From Paracoccaceae bacterium (GTDB lineage Bacteria > Pseudomonadota > Alphaproteobacteria > Rhodobacterales > Rhodobacteraceae), in NCBI GenBank assembly GCA_030066905.1, contig JASJAR010000012.1, positions 56,492-120,491 on the forward strand: a DNA stretch of 64,000 nt, in the 5' to 3' direction. A model generated the notes under the pieces. The model saw only the letters and a list, made by a program, of their open reading frames with translations, did not search any database and was not told the DNA's origin. The translations under genes were made by a program, and so were the position numbers. Below, piece after piece: positions 61,924 through 64,000 of this stretch (the stretch's first letter is position 1; every line of letters begins with the position of its first letter).

Positions 61924-63612
61924 ATGGACCAGCGCAGCCAGTCGATGATCGCCGGCCAGATCGACGAGGTCGTGACGGCGTGCCGCAATGGCTGGCGGGT
62001 GCTCAAGCACCGGGGGCCGAGCCAGTTCCAGTTCTGGTTTCTGGCCCTTCTGATCGGCATCGCGGCGGGGTTCGCCGCGCTGCTTTTCCGGATGGGCATC
62101 GAATGGCTGCAATCGGCGGTCTACGGGACCGACGACATCCGCCTCATCCACAGTTTCGCACAATCGCTGCCCTGGTACTGGATCCTCGTCATCCCGGTGC
62201 TCGGCGGGTTGGCCGTGGGCCTGATTTTCCATTGGTTCACCCCCGACGGGCGGGTTCGCTCCGTGGCCGACGTGATCGAGGGCGCCGCGCTCCACAATGG
62301 CCGGGTCGAGGTCAAGGCGGGGCTCGCCTCGGCCGCCGCTTCGCTCGTCACGCTCTCGACCGGGGGGTCGACGGGCCGGGAAGGGCCAGTGGTCCACCTC
62401 GCAGGGGTGATCTCGACGAAGGTCTCCGACTGGATCGACGCGAACGGCATCACCGGCCGCGACCTTCTGGGCTGTGCCGTGGCCGCCGCCGTCTCGGCCT
62501 CGTTCAACGCCCCCATCGCCGGGGCGCTCTTCGCGCTCGAAGTGGTGCTGCGGCATTTTGCGGTCCACGCCTTCGCGCCCATCGCCATCGCCGCCGCCGC
62601 CGGCACGGTCATCAACCGCATCGCCTTCGACGGGGTCACCGAATACACCCTCGCCGAGGAAGGCGCGCTGCAATTCTACGTCGAACTCCCCGCCTTCCTG
62701 CTCCTCGGCCTCGTATCGGGTCTCGTCGCCGTGCTCTTCATGCGCGCGATCTTCTGGAGCGACGAGGTGGCCAGCTATCTGCAACGGCGCCTGCGGGTCC
62801 ACAACATCCTCCGCCCGGCCGTCGCCGGCGCGGTGCTCGGCGGGATCGCGATCTATTATCCCCACATCATCGGGGTGGGCTACGAGACGACCTCGGCAGC
62901 ACTCACCGGCAACCTCCTCCTCCACGAGGCCATCGTCTTCACCGTCATCAAGACCGTCGCCGTCGCGGTGACCATGGCCGGCCGGATGGGGGGCGGGGTG
63001 TTCTCGCCCTCGCTGATGGTCGGCGCGATGACCGGGCTCGCCTTCGGGATCGTCGCGACGGGGCTCCTGCCGGACGTGTCGGGGTCCGAAACGCTCTATG
63101 CCCTGGCCGGGATGGGGGCCGTGGCCGCCGCCGTTCTCGGCGCGCCGATCTCGACGACGCTCATCGTCTTCGAGCTTACCGGGGACTGGCAGACGGGGCT
63201 TGCGGTGATGGTGTCGGTCTCGGCCTCCACGGCGCTGGCCTCGCAGATGGTCGACCGGTCGTTCTTCCTCTCCCAGCTCGAACGGCGCGGGGTGCATCTT
63301 GCCGCCGGCCCGCAGGCCTATCTGCTGTCGATGTTCCGCGTCGCGAACGTCATGCGCAAACTCGACGATCCGGCCGCCCCGCCCGAGGACGCGGTCTGGT
63401 CGGCGATTGAAGACGGCGTCTTCGTCGGCCCCAACGCAACGCTCGAAGATGCCATGCCGATGTTCGAAAAGACCGGCAGGCCGTTCCTGCCGGTGGTCGA
63501 TATCGGCTCAGAAGGCAAGGCGCCGAAGCTCGAGGGCGCGCTCTTTCAGGTCGATGCGCTCAAAGCCTACAACCGGGCGCTGGCGGCGACGGCGGCGGAA
63601 GAGCATTCCTGA
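61924..63612 (+). CDS. CLC-family chloride channel/antiporter with CBS tail
   Basis: A 562-residue membrane protein. About ten CLC helices span residues 40-420. Ion-path motifs: GGSTGREGPVVHLAGV (the gating Glu is in GREGP), SFNAPIAGALFALE and GGGVFSPSLMVGAMTG. After the membrane part lie roughly 120 residues with a CBS-like pair or remnant (FVGPNATLEDAMPMFEKTG, FLPVVDIG). The start is ATG 61924; the longer frame upstream looks non-coding. Whether it is a channel or a H+/Cl- exchanger cannot be told from sequence alone. Confidence 0.9.
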   Translation: MDQRSQSMIAGQIDEVVTACRNGWRVLKHRGPSQFQFWFLALLIGIAAGFAALLFRMGIEWLQSAVYGTDDIRLIHSFAQSLPWYWILVIPVLGGLAVGLIFHWFTPDGRVRSVADVIEGAALHNGRVEVKAGLASAAASLVTLSTGGSTGREGPVVHLAGVISTKVSDWIDANGITGRDLLGCAVAAAVSASFNAPIAGALFALEVVLRHFAVHAFAPIAIAAAAGTVINRIAFDGVTEYTLAEEGALQFYVELPAFLLLGLVSGLVAVLFMRAIFWSDEVASYLQRRLRVHNILRPAVAGAVLGGIAIYYPHIIGVGYETTSAALTGNLLLHEAIVFTVIKTVAVAVTMAGRMGGGVFSPSLMVGAMTGLAFGIVATGLLPDVSGSETLYALAGMGAVAAAVLGAPISTTLIVFELTGDWQTGLAVMVSVSASTALASQMVDRSFFLSQLERRGVHLAAGPQAYLLSMFRVANVMRKLDDPAAPPEDAVWSAIEDGVFVGPNATLEDAMPMFEKTGRPFLPVVDIGSEGKAPKLEGALFQVDALKAYNRALAATAAEEHS

Positions 63613-63684
63613 GCTGCGCCTGACCGGGCGGAATTGCTGCCATCTCGCGCCATGGTTTCATCGCCGCGACGGGAGGGTGGGACC

Positions 63685-63864
63685 ATGGGTCTGCGGCAGA
63701 AACGGCGGGCATGTATTGGTGTCGTGGGCGCGCTGGGCGCGGCGGTCTGCGTGGCCGGCTTCGTCGGCGGGTTTCTGGGCCCCGGGGCGACGATCACCAT
63801 CGCCTTTGCGATCTGGGCGGTCGGGGCGATGCTGGTGATCGCGCTAACCGACGAGGGCGGGTAA
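63685..63864 (+). CDS. Small membrane protein of unknown function
   Basis: A 59-residue protein with a basic start (MGLRQKRRACIGVVG) and two hydrophobic helices (GAAVCVAGFVGGFLGPGA and ITIAFAIWAVGAMLVIAL). GGGAGGGTGGG lies 4-14 bases before the ATG, a strong ribosome site. It follows the CLC gene by 72 bases on the same strand. I do not recognise a family. Confidence 0.6.
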   Translation: MGLRQKRRACIGVVGALGAAVCVAGFVGGFLGPGATITIAFAIWAVGAMLVIALTDEGG

Positions 63865-63929
63865 CGCCGGGCGGAGTTGGCCTGGAAGGGACGTTGGGGT
63901 CAGCGCTCCCGAAGTCCGTAGCGAAACGC

Positions 63930-64000
63930 GCCCCGGGCTTGACCCGGGGCCTCGATCCACCGGAGTGCCAAGTCGATCGAGGTCCCGGGTCAAGCCCGGG
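63930..64000. repeat. REP-type palindromic element, copy 5 (inverted, cut by window end)
   Basis: Palindrome 63930-63950 (GCCCCGGG...CCCGGGGC), spacer CTCGATCCACCGGAGTGCCA, then GTCCCGGGTCAAGCCCGGG running off the window. The spacer is the reverse complement of that in copy 3, so this copy lies in the opposite orientation. Confidence 0.82.

Overview
This 64 kb window is GC-rich chromosomal DNA from an alphaproteobacterium, most likely of the Rhodobacteraceae/Paracoccaceae. The evidence is the gene content and order: a CarD regulator beside a seven-iron ferredoxin, the hisB-hisH-hisA-hisF-hisE order, family-restricted proteins such as DUF2484 and DUF6524, a complete alphaproteobacterial division and cell wall (dcw) cluster running on into lpxC-bamD-recN, and REP-type repeats with GTCCCGGG/CCCGGGAC arms. 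No phage, insertion sequence, CRISPR array or rRNA is visible. It reads as a stable core region with scattered accessory genes.

Left part (1-17.7 kb). The start of a probable alpha/beta hydrolase and an SCP2 lipid-binding protein face away from a periplasmic TPR protein, a Suv3-type RNA helicase and a heat-shock-type S4 RNA-binding protein. The ferredoxin fdxA and carD follow. Then come a KefC-like antiporter, a large unusual single-span protein that looks like fused GspL/PilM-like and GspC/PilP-like ends, a SIMPL protein, an O-acetylhomoserine sulfhydrylase, a two-PAS protein, a DXD-type glycosyltransferase candidate, a glucosylglycerol hydrolase, tRNA-Tyr and the 23S rRNA methyltransferase rlmB.

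Middle (17.7-33.8 kb). The histidine genes hisB, H, A, F and E lie on the minus strand but are split by two small secreted-protein genes (DUF302 and DUF2147) on the plus strand and by about 600 bp carrying two REP-type elements. A universal stress protein, tRNA-Gly, pyruvate carboxylase, an ankyrin protein and an FMN-dependent 2-hydroxyacid oxidase follow. Between a UvrD/PcrA helicase and the Fe-S carrier gene mrp sits an antisense-oriented small RNA gene with two identical C-rich hairpin loops, matching the CcsR/cuckoo RNA type.

Right part (33.8-64 kb). The dcw cluster is mraZ-rsmH-ftsL-ftsI-murE-murF-mraY-[SDR, DUF6524, P-loop ATPase]-murD-[ldh on the opposite strand]-ftsW-murG-murC-[two DUF2484, two small membrane proteins]-murB-ddl-ftsQ-ftsA-ftsZ, then lpxC, bamD and recN. 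Many genes overlap by 1-4 bases, so translation is probably coupled. A long leader before mraZ carries a good promoter, phased CCC/GGG triplets, a strong intrinsic terminator and four exact 9-bp repeats. This matches the arrangement that yields the sRNA UpsM in Rhodobacter sphaeroides. The window ends with a CLC-type chloride channel, a small membrane protein and another REP-type element.

The most interesting signals are the two RNA loci (32.4-32.5 kb and 34.0-34.4 kb), a third possible structured RNA before hisE, the fused secretion-like protein at 7.5-9.7 kb, and conserved small genes of unknown role lodged inside the dcw cluster. No search could be run, so family names rest on motif recognition.
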